NCBI GenBank assembly: GCA_021202635.1
Contig: JAJQCQ010000055.1
Location: 1 to 44,486, forward strand
Origin: Lachnospiraceae bacterium
Lineage (GTDB): Bacteria; Bacillota; Clostridia; Lachnospirales; Lachnospiraceae
Length of the DNA stretch: 44,486 nucleotides
Direction of reading: 5' to 3'
The translations under genes and the position numbers were made by a program. Positions 17,281 through 26,398 of the stretch are shown piece by piece; position 1 is the stretch's first letter; every line of letters begins with the position of its first letter. The notes beneath the pieces are model-generated. The model had not been told where the DNA came from. It worked only from the letters and a program-made list of their open reading frames with translations, and searched no databases.

Positions 17281-17931
17281 AAAAATAAAGTCCGTAACCG
17301 TGCAGAACTGGAAGACTTGCTCAATATTTTGTCTTCTGGGATCGGGTCACTGACGAACCCGACAAAATTATCTGCGACATTCAGGAGCGTAAAGCAGAAA
17401 ACGATCAGCAAAACAACGATTGGAAACTATATTGATTATCTATGCGATTCTTTTCTCATTGATCGCGCTGTCCGCTACGATATTAAAGGACGAAAATATA
17501 TTGACACTCCAGTGAAATATTATTTTACCGATATGGGACTTCGCAATGCCCGATTAAATTTCCGACAATTAGAAGAAACGCATACTATGGAAAACGTTAT
17601 CTTCAACGAGTTGAAAATTCGAGGTTTCAATGTGGATGTAGGTGTAATTGTGCATAATAGTACAGATTCCAACGGCAAGAATATTCGTAAACAGCTGGAA
17701 ATTGACTTTGTCTGCAATAAGGGCTCCAGACGTTACTATATCCAGTCGGCGTATGCAATGCCAGATCAGGAAAAAATGGTACAGGAGCAGCGTTCTCTTA
17801 TGCTGACAGGTGATGCCTTCAAGAAGATTATTATCACCAAAGAAATACCGACTCCTTACTATAATGATGATGGTGTTCTGGTGATGAGTATTTATGATTT
17901 TTTATTGAATTCGAACAGTCTTGAACAATAA
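17281..17931 (+). pseudogene. C-terminal fragment of AAA/DUF4143 ATPase
   Basis: The frame reads from KNKVRNRAELEDLLNILSS at 17281 through TTIGNYIDYLCDSFLIDRAV and the DUF4143 end (TMENVIFNELKIRGFNVDVG, LEIDFVCNKGSRRYYIQSAY). The ATP-binding half is absent and no ribosome site precedes it. It differs in sequence from both the intact ATPase at 15109 and the fragment at 16703, so at least two ATPase genes have decayed here. Confidence 0.75.
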
Positions 17932-17970
17932 CAATTTGAACAGAATTATTTTTAAAGAGAGGGACAAAAG

Positions 17971-18513
17971 ATGTTTGATGAAAAAAATACAAAGACTCCG
18001 GAATGCGAGTCCAGTGTAAATCTGAAAGCAGAGGATTACCGGGATCCATGGCTGGCAGCGGGAGTAAATAAGGCGATTGGCTTCTTCCCCAGAGAATTTT
18101 ACTGTCTGGATAATTACAGTGCGTTTAAAATCGAATACAGGGGTTGGGTATACGCCACTGTAGAGGAAGCCTACCAGGCAAGCGCTTTTCTGGAGGTGGC
18201 TGATGATGTGGCAGAGCAGATTCGGCACGCCGGGTCGCCTTACGAAGCGAAGCAGATTTCTGTGGCGAATAAGGACAGAAAAAGACCGGACTGGGAAACG
18301 GAAAAGCTGGAGGTGATGGAAGAACTTTTGCGTGAAAAAGTAAAGCAGCATCCGTATGTCAGGGAAATGCTGATAAAGACGCAGCAGAACCGGATTGTCG
18401 AGGATTCTCCGAAAGACACCTTCTGGGGCTGGGGACCGAATCGCGACGGCGAGAATCATATGGGCAGGCTGTGGATGAAGCTGCGGGAGCAGGTATTAAA
18501 CGGGGAGCTGTGA
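17971..18513 (+). CDS. NADAR-domain protein (YbiA-like)
   Basis: The 180-residue protein is a NADAR family member. It shows the family blocks GFFPREFYCLDNYSAFKIEY, VYATVEEAYQASAF, then DRKRPDWETEKLEVMEE and SPKDTFWGWGPNRDGENHMG near the end. Members cleave N-glycosidic bonds. E. coli YbiA acts on reactive riboflavin intermediates, and some NADAR proteins remove ADP-ribose from guanine. Which applies here cannot be seen. The start at 17971 follows AGAGAGGG. It is flanked by gene remnants and has no DarT-like partner in view. Confidence 0.85.
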   Translation: MFDEKNTKTPECESSVNLKAEDYRDPWLAAGVNKAIGFFPREFYCLDNYSAFKIEYRGWVYATVEEAYQASAFLEVADDVAEQIRHAGSPYEAKQISVANKDRKRPDWETEKLEVMEELLREKVKQHPYVREMLIKTQQNRIVEDSPKDTFWGWGPNRDGENHMGRLWMKLREQVLNGEL

Positions 18514-18520
18514 TTCTGCT

Positions 18521-19357
18521 TTACAGGAAGTATTCCCCTTTCTGATACTCTTTTGGCGATACCCCGACTGTTTTCTTAAATTGTCTGGAAAAATAGTACG
18601 GGTCCGTGTAACCCAATGACTGGGCGATTTCGTAAATGTACAGGTCTGTCGTGCGCAGCAGCTTGCAGGCCTGTTTCATTTTCAGGTTGATAAAGAAGCT
18701 CATGGGCGCGTGCTGCGTGTGTTTCTGGAAAATGGCGTTCAGGTAACTCGGAGAAAGGTCGAACTTCCGGCTGATCTGCTCCAGTGTCAGGCTTTCTCCG
18801 AGGTGTTGGTACATATAGCGGATAATATTTGATATATGACGGTTCTGCTCATAGGCGGAACCCTTTTTTTCGCGGTCATACGTTTCCGCGAGGATTAAAG
18901 AGAGCACCTGAGAAATATAGATAAAGTTTCCAAGCGTATAATTCCCGTCGAGGACGCGAAAGAGCAGATCAAAAAGAAACTGCATTCGGTTCGTGGCGTG
19001 TTCGGTTGTAAAGTGGATAATGCGGCAGTCTTCGAGCGGGAAATAGCAGGCGTCTGTTCCTTTAAAGTGAACCCACAGAATACTCCATGGATCGTCCGAA
19101 TGGGCATAATAACAGTGCGGCGCATATCTGGGGATGCAGAATGCGTCGTTTTCGTGCAGAATGTATTTGTGACGGCCGACCTCGATGGTTCCGCTTCCTT
19201 CTGTGCAGTAAAAGAAAATATATTCTTCAATACCGGCCTTTCACTCCCGGTAATGATGGGCTGCATGCGGGAAAAATCCCACGTCTGTCAGATAGAGGCG
19301 TTTCACCTGCGGGTGTTCGACATATTTCTGAAAGGATTTGGTAGGGAGAACAATCAT
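18521..19357 (-). pseudogene. AraC-family regulator with in-frame TGA stop
   Basis: One continuous frame of 278 codons encodes an AraC regulator interrupted only by TGA at 19243-19241 (codon 39), where the context HHYRE-stop-KAGIEEYIFFYC suggests an Arg codon (CGA) was lost. The N-terminal cupin continues with GSGTIEVGRHKYIL and YAPHCYYAHSDDPW. The C-terminal double helix-turn-helix (about residues 185-275) ends IAQSLGYTDPYYFSRQFKKT, then VSPKEY. ATG 19357 is chosen because AAAGGCGAG precedes it and the promoter at 19412-19440 starts transcription near 19405. It is divergent from the DUF5107 gene, its likely target. Either a pseudogene or a sequencing error. Confidence 0.82.
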
Positions 19358-19411
19358 GCGCTCGCCTTTAAATCCATCTTTTTTCCATTCATTGAACGTT
19401 TCCATGGGGCG

Positions 19412-19440
19412 AGTATAGCATTTCTGTGGAAGATTGTCCA
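19412..19440 (-). promoter_or_regulatory. Promoter of the AraC gene
   Basis: On the minus strand TGGACA (19440-19435), a 17-bp spacer ending TGC, and TATACT (19417-19412) form a strong extended -10 promoter. The leader is about 48 nt to ATG 19357. Confidence 0.65.
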
Positions 19441-19534
19441 TCCTGAATCAGGATATGCCATTTTTTGTGCCGGTTTTTCATGTTAGAATCAGGCTGTGAA
19501 ATGAAACATGGATATGCGGTTTCTGGTCATTTTC

Positions 19535-19581
19535 TGACCACGCAGTGGTTGTGTGGTTAATGGTCACACCTGTAGTGGTCA
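19535..19581. promoter_or_regulatory. Dyad-rich control region of the DUF5107 gene
   Basis: TGACCAC (19535-19541) and GTGGTCA (19575-19581) are an outer 7-bp dyad. ACCAC/GTGGT around GCA makes a small hairpin at 19537-19549, and GTGTG/CACAC lies inside. The TGGTCACAC motif recurs at 23758 after the DUF5107 gene. Binding by the divergent AraC product is possible but unproven. Confidence 0.4.
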
Positions 19582-19674
19582 GAGCAACGTAAATTGGTCA
19601 AAGGGTGACTTGTAACACTGTGAGACCAGGAAAAATTGCAATGAATGGAATGGCGAATGATTTGAAGGGAGAAA

Positions 19675-22600
19675 ATGATGCAGGCAGACACTTTTGCAAA
19701 AATCTGGGAGGAAACCGTTGTGATCCCGACTTATCCGGCGGGGCAGCCGGAAAAAAGTCCGCTTTTTATTGAGAAAAGGGCTTATCAGGGGAGTACGGGG
19801 AAGGTATATCCGTTCCCGGTGACGGAGACGATCTCAAATGAGAAAATAGACGTAGAATACCGGGCTGTTTTTCTGGAAAATGAATATCTGAAGATTATGA
19901 TTCTGCCGGAGCTGGGCGGAAGGATTCAGCGGGCGTATGACAAGACGAACGGCTATGATTTTGTATACTACAATCATGTGATCCGTCCGGCCCTGGTGGG
20001 GCTCGCCGGACCGTGGATTTCCGGCGGGATTGAGTTTAACTGGCCGCAGCATCACCGCCCGTCGACTTTTTCTCCGGTGGACTATACGCTGGAAGAAAAC
20101 AAAGATGGATCGTGCACGGTGTATCTGAGTGAGACCGATAAAATGTACGGAACAAAGGGGATGGCGGCGATTTCGCTGTATCCGGGAAAAGCTTATATCG
20201 AGGTGCGCGGGCAGCTTTACAATGGGACAGACCTGCCGCAGACCTTTCTCTGGTGGGCGAATCCGGCGGTGCCGGTGAATGACGATACCTATTCCGTATT
20301 TCCGCCGGACGTGAATGCGGTGATGGATCACGGAAAGCGGGCGGTGTCGACCTTTCCGATCGCGACAGGGGAATATTATAAGTGGGACTATTCGGCCGGG
20401 GTGGATATTTCGCGTTATAAGAATGTGAAGGTGCCGACCTCCTATATGGCGGCGCATTCCGATTTTGATTTTATCGGAAACTACGATGAGGGGCGGGAAG
20501 CAGGGCTTCTCCATGTGGCGGACCATCATATTTCTCCGGGGAAAAAGCAGTGGACCTGGGGGAACGGGGATTTCGGACGGATGTGGGATCGGAACCTGAC
20601 GGAATCAGACGGTCCCTATATAGAACTGATGACGGGGGTTTTCACAGATAACCAGCCGGATTTTTCCTGGCTGGAGCCGCAGGAGGAAAAGAATTTTGTG
20701 CAGTATTTCATGCCGTACAAGGGCGTGGGCAGAGTCGGGAATGCGACGAAGGATGCGGTGATTGGTCTGGCGTGGGGGATGGATGAAGACGGAGCTGCTG
20801 CCAGTGAAGATGCCTCTTTTGGCGCGGCGAACGCTGCCGATGGCGCCTTTTCTGCTGATGGAAGTGTTCTCACAGACGAAAATGGTTCATCGAGTAGAGG
20901 AATCCCTGCCAGGACGCTGACCTGGAAGGTTTACGCGACAGGGGAGTATCCGGGCGCGGAGGTTGTGCTTTTTCAAAATGGAAAAGAAGTCTGCCGTCAG
21001 CAGGCCAGCTTAAGTCCCACAACTTGTGTGACGGGGTCATTTGAGGTGGAAGAGTCTGTCGTCAAAGGGGAAAATACGTCCTGTCTGGATGAAGCGGAAG
21101 TTCGCTGCGTGAAGGGTGGGGATGCGGAAGCGAATTATCGGGTAGAAGTGCAATGGAAGGGCAGAACGCTGGTGAGTTGCTCGCCGTATAAGAAGGAACT
21201 CTCCCCGATTCCGCAGCCGATGGAGCCATTGAAGAAACCGGAGGAGCTGAAATCGCTGGAGGAGCTCTATCTCGCGGCGACGCATCTGGAACAGTACCGC
21301 CACGCTACCCGTGAACCGGCGGAGTATTATCTGGAGGGGTTAAGACGTGATCCGACCGATATCCGCCTGAATAATGGCTATGGTCTTCTACTTTTGAGGC
21401 GTGGGAGAATGCAGGAGAGCATTCCTTATTTTCAGGCCGCGATTAAAAAACAGACCTGGAGAAATCCGAATCCGTATTCCGGGGAGTGTTACTTCAACCT
21501 CGGACTGGCATACGCGTTGAATGGGCAGGAGGAGGCAGCTTATGACGCGTTTTTCAAGTCGACGTGGAGCGCGGATACGCAGAGCGCCGGGTTCTGCTGG
21601 CTGAGCTGCCTGGCGGCGCGCGCGGGGAGAAAGCTTTCGGCTAGCGCAGAGCAGTCCACGGAGGACGAGGCTGTGGAAACGCCCCCTCGCTGCGCTCGAG
21701 GGCAAGACGCCTCGCCCATGCAAGTTCGCTTCGCGAAGGGCGAGGCTGCTGCGTATGAGCAGGCACTGGAATTTGCGGAGCAGTCGATGATCCGCAACTG
21801 GCATAACATGAATGCGCGTATGCTGAAAGCGGCAATGCTCCGCAGGCTGGGAAGACCGTCGGAAGCCTTTCTGAGGGAATGCCTGGAGATTGATCCGCTT
21901 CATATGGGTTGTCTGTATGAAAGGATGCTTTTATCTCTTTCCGACAGGCAACGGCAAAACGTGCTGTTCGCAGAAAAAGATGATTTATTTTTGCACGGTG
22001 GTATGGATCGGGAACTGGACGAATCAGGGGAAAGGGCATTCGTGATCAGGAAAGAATGGCAAAAACGGATGCGTCAGGAAGCGCACAATTATCTGGCTCT
22101 ATCGCTGGATTACAGTAAGGCTGGCCTGTATGAGGAAGCGGTGGATATTTTGCAGGCCTCTCCGGAGCAGAGTCCGCTTTGTCTTTATTATCAGGGATTT
22201 CTGTACGGAAAGATGGGGGCGGAAGCGCGTGCCAGGGAATGCTGTCAGAGAGCGGAGGAAGCAAATCCGGATTACTGCTTTCCAAGCCGGATCGAGGAAA
22301 TCGAGATTCTGGAATATGCGGTGCGGATCCTCGAAACAGCGCCGATGGCGCACTATTACCTGGGGAATCTGTTTTATGATAAAAAACAGTATGCGGACGC
22401 GATTCGGCACTGGGAGATAGCCGTGGAAACCGCCCTGCCGATGGAAGCTCGATGTGAAAAAGGTGAGGCTGTGGAAACGGCATGCACGGCTGACGCCGCA
22501 CCTGCCAGAACGCCGCTGCCAATGGAAATCGCTTCGCGATGGGCAGCGGCTGTGGAACGAGGGGTATCGCTTGCGATGGCCCATCGGAATCTGTCGATTG

Positions 22601-23751
22601 CTTATTATAATAAAGGGGTGTTGGAAACGGCACGCGCGGCTGACACCGCACCTGCCAGAACGCCGTCGCCAACTGAAATCGCTGCGCGATGGGCGGCGGC
22701 TCCAGAGGAATCTGTACGGTACCCTGTTTTGCCTGGTAAGACTTCAAAGAATGTGCTGTCACCTGGCGACGGGCTTGCCCAGATGAAATATGTTTCAATG
22801 GAAGCAGCGTTGCAGGAGATGAAACGCGCGTGTGAACTGGATGGAGAATACCCGCGGATGTGGCTGGAATACGATCAGCTGGCGGCGCGGCTGAATTTCT
22901 CGGTGCGGGAGCGTCTGGAGACAATGGAGAAGCACAGAGATCTTTTGGAAAAACGGGATGATTTGTACCTGCGGTGGATTACTTTGCTGAACTGTGCAGG
23001 ACGGCATCAGGAGGCGCTTGACGCCCTTCTTGCGCATCCGTTCCACCCGTGGGAGGGCGGAGAAGGAAAGGTCAGCGGGCAGTACCGTTATGCTTTGATC
23101 CGGCTCGCTATTGGCTGTCTGAATGGGGGCGAGGCTGAGGAAATGCCCCCTCGCTCTGCTCGGCGGCAGGACGCCTCGCCCATGGAAATTCGCTGCGCGA
23201 AGGGCGAGGCTGAGAAAGCTCTGGCGTATCTGGAAGCGTCGCTGACATACCCGGTTGTGCTGGGAGAGGGTAAGCTTCCGAATGTGCCGGATAATCAGGC
23301 TTATTATTATATGGGTTTGGCGTACCGGATGATGGGAGATGCTCAAAAAGAGCGTGAATATCTGGAATTGGCGGCGTCTGGCCCGCAGGAGCCGGAGCCT
23401 GTGCTGTATTATAACGATCAGCCCTCGGATTTCATCTTCTATCAGGGGCTGGCGAATCGTGCGCGGGGAAGAGAGGCTGCGGCAAAAAAGGCATTTCATC
23501 GCCTGATTGCTTACGGAGAAGCGCATGTGTTTGATGAGGTGGAGTATGATTTCTTTGCGGTCTCACTTCCGGAAATTGAGGTGTTTCAGGAGGATATCCA
23601 AAAGAGAAACCGGCTGTATTGCAACTACCTCCGGGCGCTTGGAAGCATTGGACTGGGGGAAAAGAAAAAAGCCGCGGCTTTGTTGGAGGAGATTTTAAGA
23701 GAGCAGGCAGATTATCAGGGGGCTCTGGCGCACCTGGAGATGGCGAAGTAG
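19675..23751 (+). CDS. DUF5107 protein with TPR repeats
   Basis: The 1358-residue protein starts with a DUF5107 domain (about residues 40-350: VFLENEYLKIMILPELGGRI, NHVIRPALVGLAG, SGGIEFNWPQHHRPSTF, TWGNGDFGRMWDRNLTE). This fold resembles the galactose mutarotase/beta-sandwich group and is typically found beside glycoside hydrolases. From about residue 520 to the end there are many TPR-like helical pairs (HYYLGNLFYDKKQYADAIRH is a clear example). No signal peptide is visible, so it is likely cytoplasmic and may act on or bind oligosaccharides. The reading frame contains several in-frame palindromic repeat insertions (A and B copies at 21096, 21667, 22422, 22471, 22621 and 23131). ATG 19675 or 19678 follows GAAGGGAG. 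Molecular function unproven. Confidence 0.85.
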   Translation: MMQADTFAKIWEETVVIPTYPAGQPEKSPLFIEKRAYQGSTGKVYPFPVTETISNEKIDVEYRAVFLENEYLKIMILPELGGRIQRAYDKTNGYDFVYYNHVIRPALVGLAGPWISGGIEFNWPQHHRPSTFSPVDYTLEENKDGSCTVYLSETDKMYGTKGMAAISLYPGKAYIEVRGQLYNGTDLPQTFLWWANPAVPVNDDTYSVFPPDVNAVMDHGKRAVSTFPIATGEYYKWDYSAGVDISRYKNVKVPTSYMAAHSDFDFIGNYDEGREAGLLHVADHHISPGKKQWTWGNGDFGRMWDRNLTESDGPYIELMTGVFTDNQPDFSWLEPQEEKNFVQYFMPYKGVGRVGNATKDAVIGLAWGMDEDGAAASEDASFGAANAADGAFSADGSVLTDENGSSSRGIPARTLTWKVYATGEYPGAEVVLFQNGKEVCRQQASLSPTTCVTGSFEVEESVVKGENTSCLDEAEVRCVKGGDAEANYRVEVQWKGRTLVSCSPYKKELSPIPQPMEPLKKPEELKSLEELYLAATHLEQYRHATREPAEYYLEGLRRDPTDIRLNNGYGLLLLRRGRMQESIPYFQAAIKKQTWRNPNPYSGECYFNLGLAYALNGQEEAAYDAFFKSTWSADTQSAGFCWLSCLAARAGRKLSASAEQSTEDEAVETPPRCARGQDASPMQVRFAKGEAAAYEQALEFAEQSMIRNWHNMNARMLKAAMLRRLGRPSEAFLRECLEIDPLHMGCLYERMLLSLSDRQRQNVLFAEKDDLFLHGGMDRELDESGERAFVIRKEWQKRMRQEAHNYLALSLDYSKAGLYEEAVDILQASPEQSPLCLYYQGFLYGKMGAEARARECCQRAEEANPDYCFPSRIEEIEILEYAVRILETAPMAHYYLGNLFYDKKQYADAIRHWEIAVETALPMEARCEKGEAVETACTADAAPARTPLPMEIASRWAAAVERGVSLAMAHRNLSIAYYNKGVLETARAADTAPARTPSPTEIAARWAAAPEESVRYPVLPGKTSKNVLSPGDGLAQMKYVSMEAALQEMKRACELDGEYPRMWLEYDQLAARLNFSVRERLETMEKHRDLLEKRDDLYLRWITLLNCAGRHQEALDALLAHPFHPWEGGEGKVSGQYRYALIRLAIGCLNGGEAEEMPPRSARRQDASPMEIRCAKGEAEKALAYLEASLTYPVVLGEGKLPNVPDNQAYYYMGLAYRMMGDAQKEREYLELAASGPQEPEPVLYYNDQPSDFIFYQGLANRARGREAAAKKAFHRLIAYGEAHVFDEVEYDFFAVSLPEIEVFQEDIQKRNRLYCNYLRALGSIGLGEKKKAAALLEEILREQADYQGALAHLEMAK
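21096..21116 (+). repeat. Repeat A fragment (A5)
   Basis: This 21-nt stretch is identical to part of copy A3 in the GH2 gene (about 26371-26391) and encodes EVRCVKG. It is the core only; flanks do not match. Confidence 0.6.
21667..21748 (+). repeat. Palindromic repeat A, copy A1, in-frame
   Basis: The element begins and ends with GAGGCTG; the two copies are exactly 75 nt apart, adding 25 residues (including ASPMQVRFAKGEA) without changing frame. GCCTCGCCC (21709-21717) and GGGCGAGGC (21738-21746) form a perfect stem, with TTCGC/GCGAA inside. A second small hairpin, CCTCG/CGAGG, lies in the 5' half. Confidence 0.8.
22422..22471 (+). repeat. Repeat A, degenerate copy A4
   Basis: The sequence encodes VETALPMEARCEKGEA, aligned with the A-type core SPMEIRCAKGEA, and runs directly into B1. 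Only the 3' half is recognisable and the stem is eroded. Confidence 0.5.
22471..22557 (+). repeat. Palindromic repeat B, copy B1, in-frame
   Basis: GTGGAA occurs at both ends, 81 nt apart, adding 27 residues (ending RTPLPMEIASRWAAAVE) in frame. GCCGCTGCC (22512-22520) pairs perfectly with GGCAGCGGC (22542-22550); ATCGC/GCGAT pairs inside. Confidence 0.8.
22621..22705 (+). repeat. Palindromic repeat B, copy B2, in-frame
   Basis: About 85 nt closely similar to B1, encoding RTPSPTEIAARWAAAPE. The stem is GCCGTCGCC (22662-22670) with GGCGGCGGC (22692-22700), paired with one G-U. Confidence 0.8.
23131..23212 (+). repeat. Palindromic repeat A, copy A2, in-frame
   Basis: GAGGCTG occurs at both ends exactly 75 nt apart. 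It encodes ASPMEIRCAKGEAE in frame and is inserted in a TPR segment that would otherwise read LNGGEAEKALAYLEASL. The stem GCCTCGCCC/GGGCGAGGC is intact. Confidence 0.8.
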
Positions 23752-23780
23752 GGTGATTGGTCACACTTGCAGTCTAAGAT

Positions 23781-23861
23781 GTGGAAACGGCACGCGCGGT
23801 TGACACCGCACCTGCCAGAACGCCATCGCCAAAGGAAATCGCTTCGCGATGGGCGATGGCT
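23781..23861 (+). repeat. Palindromic repeat B, copy B3, intergenic
   Basis: About 81 nt closely similar to B2 but outside any gene. The stem has changed on both arms: GCCATCGCC (23822-23830) with GGCGATGGC (23852-23860), still perfectly paired. Confidence 0.8.
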
Positions 23862-23919
23862 GACGCCGCACTGCCAGAACGCCGCCGCCAATGGAAATCG
23901 CTTCGCGATGGGCAGCGGC
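23862..23919 (+). repeat. Palindromic repeat B, partial copy B4
   Basis: A 3' partial copy in tandem after B3, lacking the first 25 nt or so. The stem GCCGCCGCC (23881-23889) / GGCAGCGGC (23911-23919) has one mismatch. Confidence 0.75.
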
Positions 23920-24633
23920 TAACGTGGATTGATCAGGATGTGGCCTGGCACGAGAGGGGTGGGAGAAAAGATGGAATATTCATTGGAAGGAAAATGGCAG
24001 GTTTGTCTGACGGGGGCAGAAGATCAGACGGAGAGAGAGCTTTGCCATGAGATGATATTGCCGGGGACACTGGACGAAAACAGGATTGGCTACCGCGATA
24101 CAGGAAAGAACCAGTGGCATATGGAAGAAACGAATAATGAAGAGAACGATCATCCGGCAAAGGAAAATATGGAAGCAAGCGGTCTGGAAAGCGCTCCCAA
24201 AGAGCATAAGCCGATCGCCACGCGTTTCACCAGAAAGTATACCTACGAAGGGGAAGTAAGGCTTACCAGAATGGTTCATTTTACGGAAAAGCCGGGGAAA
24301 CGTGTATTTCTGGAGGCGGAGAGAGTCAGAGTATTAAGTCTGCTCATTGACGGGCAGGAGGTGCCGCACGCGCTCCCGCCGTCCATCAGCACTCCGCAGG
24401 TATTTGAGGTGACCGGAAAGATGGACGGAACGCATGAGATCACACTGTTGTCGGATAACAGTTATCCCGGACTCCCGCGGGAGCAGATCATCTATTCTTC
24501 GGCGGCGACAGACGAGACACAGACGAACTGGAATGGAGTGCTGGGATATCTGCGCCTGCGCGAGGAACAGGAGGTGTTTCTGCGGGAAGTACGCGTTTAT
24601 CCCAAAATGACAGGGGATGCAGTGTTGCCAACG

Positions 24634-24735
24634 GGGAAACGGTACGCGCGGCGGCTGGAGAACACGCAAAATACCGTCTTGGCCGGCACCGGACAAATGC
24701 CTGTTGGCGAGCAGGCTGCGCGGTGGGCAGTGTCT
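24634..24735 (+). repeat. Repeat B, degenerate copy B5
   Basis: GGAAACGGTACGCGCGG near 24636 matches the start of B2 with one change, and GCGCGGTGGGCAG near 24718 matches its end; the middle has diverged. It lies in frame in the GH2 gene (EQAARWAVSA compares with EIAARWAAA). Confidence 0.45.
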
Positions 24736-26281
24736 GCAATCATTGAAATTGATGCGGGGCGAGCGTTTGGGGGAAGGCTTCGCCTTTGCTCGGATGCGTT
24801 TACAACGGAAGTCATAATACCGATTTCTGTACCTGAGGGGTGTACGGAAATCGCGGTGGAAATCGTTTCCGCAGACAGTGATGATACTTTTGAAACGGGG
24901 CGGAGTTCTGAAAATACCACGGGAAGATACGCGGTTCTTAAACCGGAGCTATGCCTCTGGGATGAGGACGAAGGGAATCTGTATGAACTCACAGCACAGC
25001 TTTTTGAAGCTGAGGGCGCGGCTGAGGCGGCAGCATGTGAGGACAACGGAAAAACGGCACAATCGAATCATGCCTTTGCACAAATGGAAGCTTTGTCGGA
25101 AAAGACGATTCGCTTCGGTTTCCGTGTATTCGGGGATAACGGCAGGGGACGGCTGGCTCTGAATGGCCGAACCATCTTTTTTGCGCGGCGAGGCAAATTG
25201 TGCGGAATTCCCGGAAGAGGGACATCCGCCGATGGACAAGGCGGCCTGGCTGGAGATCCTGAGCCGGTACCACTCTTATGGCGTCAACTGTATGCGTTTT
25301 CATTCGCACTGCCCGCCGGAGGCGGCGTTTGAGGCGGCGGATGAACTGGGGATGCTGATGCAGCCGGAGCTTTCGCACTGGGATCCGAAGGGTGCGTTCG
25401 AGACGGAAGAGAGCTTTGCCTATTATCAGAGGGAATTGACGCAGATTTTAAGGATGCTGGCAAATCATCCGTCTTTTGTGATGCTGACGCTTGGAAATGA
25501 GCTCTGGACGCAGGAAACGGGACTTGCGCGTATGCATCAGCTGCTGGCGCTTGCGCGAAAGATGGACGATACGCGGCTGTATGCGATCGCTTCTAATGGG
25601 TTTTATGGGACAACAGGATGTGATGCGGAGAGTGATTTTTATACCTCACAGCGTTTTTATGGAATGCCATTGCGCGGGACTTCCGCGGCAGAGAAAAAGG
25701 AAGAGGGCATTCAGGGCCACATAAATCATCGTTACCCGGATTCGTGTATGAACTACGACCCGACAATGGAGAAACTGCGGAAAAAGTATGAAAAACCGGT
25801 GTTTGGCTTTGAAGTGGGGCAGTTTGAGGTGCTTCCGGATTTTGGAGAGCTGGGCGATTTCCACGGCATTTCAAGTCCGGCAAACCTGGAGCTGATTCAG
25901 AAAAAAGCGGCAGTGCACGGACTTTTGGAAGAATGGGACCGGTATGTAGAGGCGACCGGGGAGCTGGCGCTGATTGGCTATCGGGAGGAGGTCGAAGCGG
26001 CGATGCGGACGCGGGAGATGTCCGGGCTTTCTCTTCTGGGGCTACAGGACTTTCCGGGGCAGGGAACTGCTCTGGTAGGGATGATGAATTCTCATCTGCG
26101 GCCGAAGCCTTACTCCTTTGCCAGACCGGAGCGGTTTCAGGCGTTTTTCCGCAGCCAGCTGGTGCTGGCCGAATTTCCAGGCTACACGTATGAATCGACG
26201 GAACGGTTACAAGTCAGGGTAAAGGTTGCTAATTTTGGAAAACAAGAGATTTGTGCGCCGGTACGCTATGAATTGCGAGGA

Positions 26282-26323
26282 GCGCTGCCACGAAATGAAA
26301 CTGCTTCGCGATGGGTGACAGTT
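26282..26323 (+). repeat. Repeat B core, copy B6
   Basis: The sequence encodes LPRNETASRWVTVE, aligned with LPMEIASRWAAAVE of B1, and retains GCTTCGCGATGGG. CTGCCAC (26285-26291) and GTGACAG (26315-26321) keep 6 of 7 pairs. It is followed at once by A3. Confidence 0.55.
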
Positions 26324-26398
26324 GAGGAATCGCCCCTTTGTTTTGCTCGGCGGCAAGACACCTCGTCCATGGAAGTTCGCTGCGTGAAGGGCGAGGCT
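26324..26398 (+). repeat. Palindromic repeat A, copy A3, in-frame
   Basis: A full-length copy encoding ARRQDTSSMEVRCVKGEA in the GH2 gene. CCTCGTCC and GGGCGAGG still pair through a G-U, and TTCGC/GTGAA pair inside. A further B-like stretch (to about 26455) seems to follow. Confidence 0.75.

Noticed and set aside
19241-19243. TGA read as selenocysteine
   Set aside because: AraC regulators are not selenoproteins and the position fits an Arg; a mutation or sequence error is simpler.
25177-25182. Programmed frameshift or slippage in GH2
   Set aside because: T6 alone is a weak slip site and there is no stimulatory structure or known recoding in GH2 enzymes; phase variation or error is more likely.
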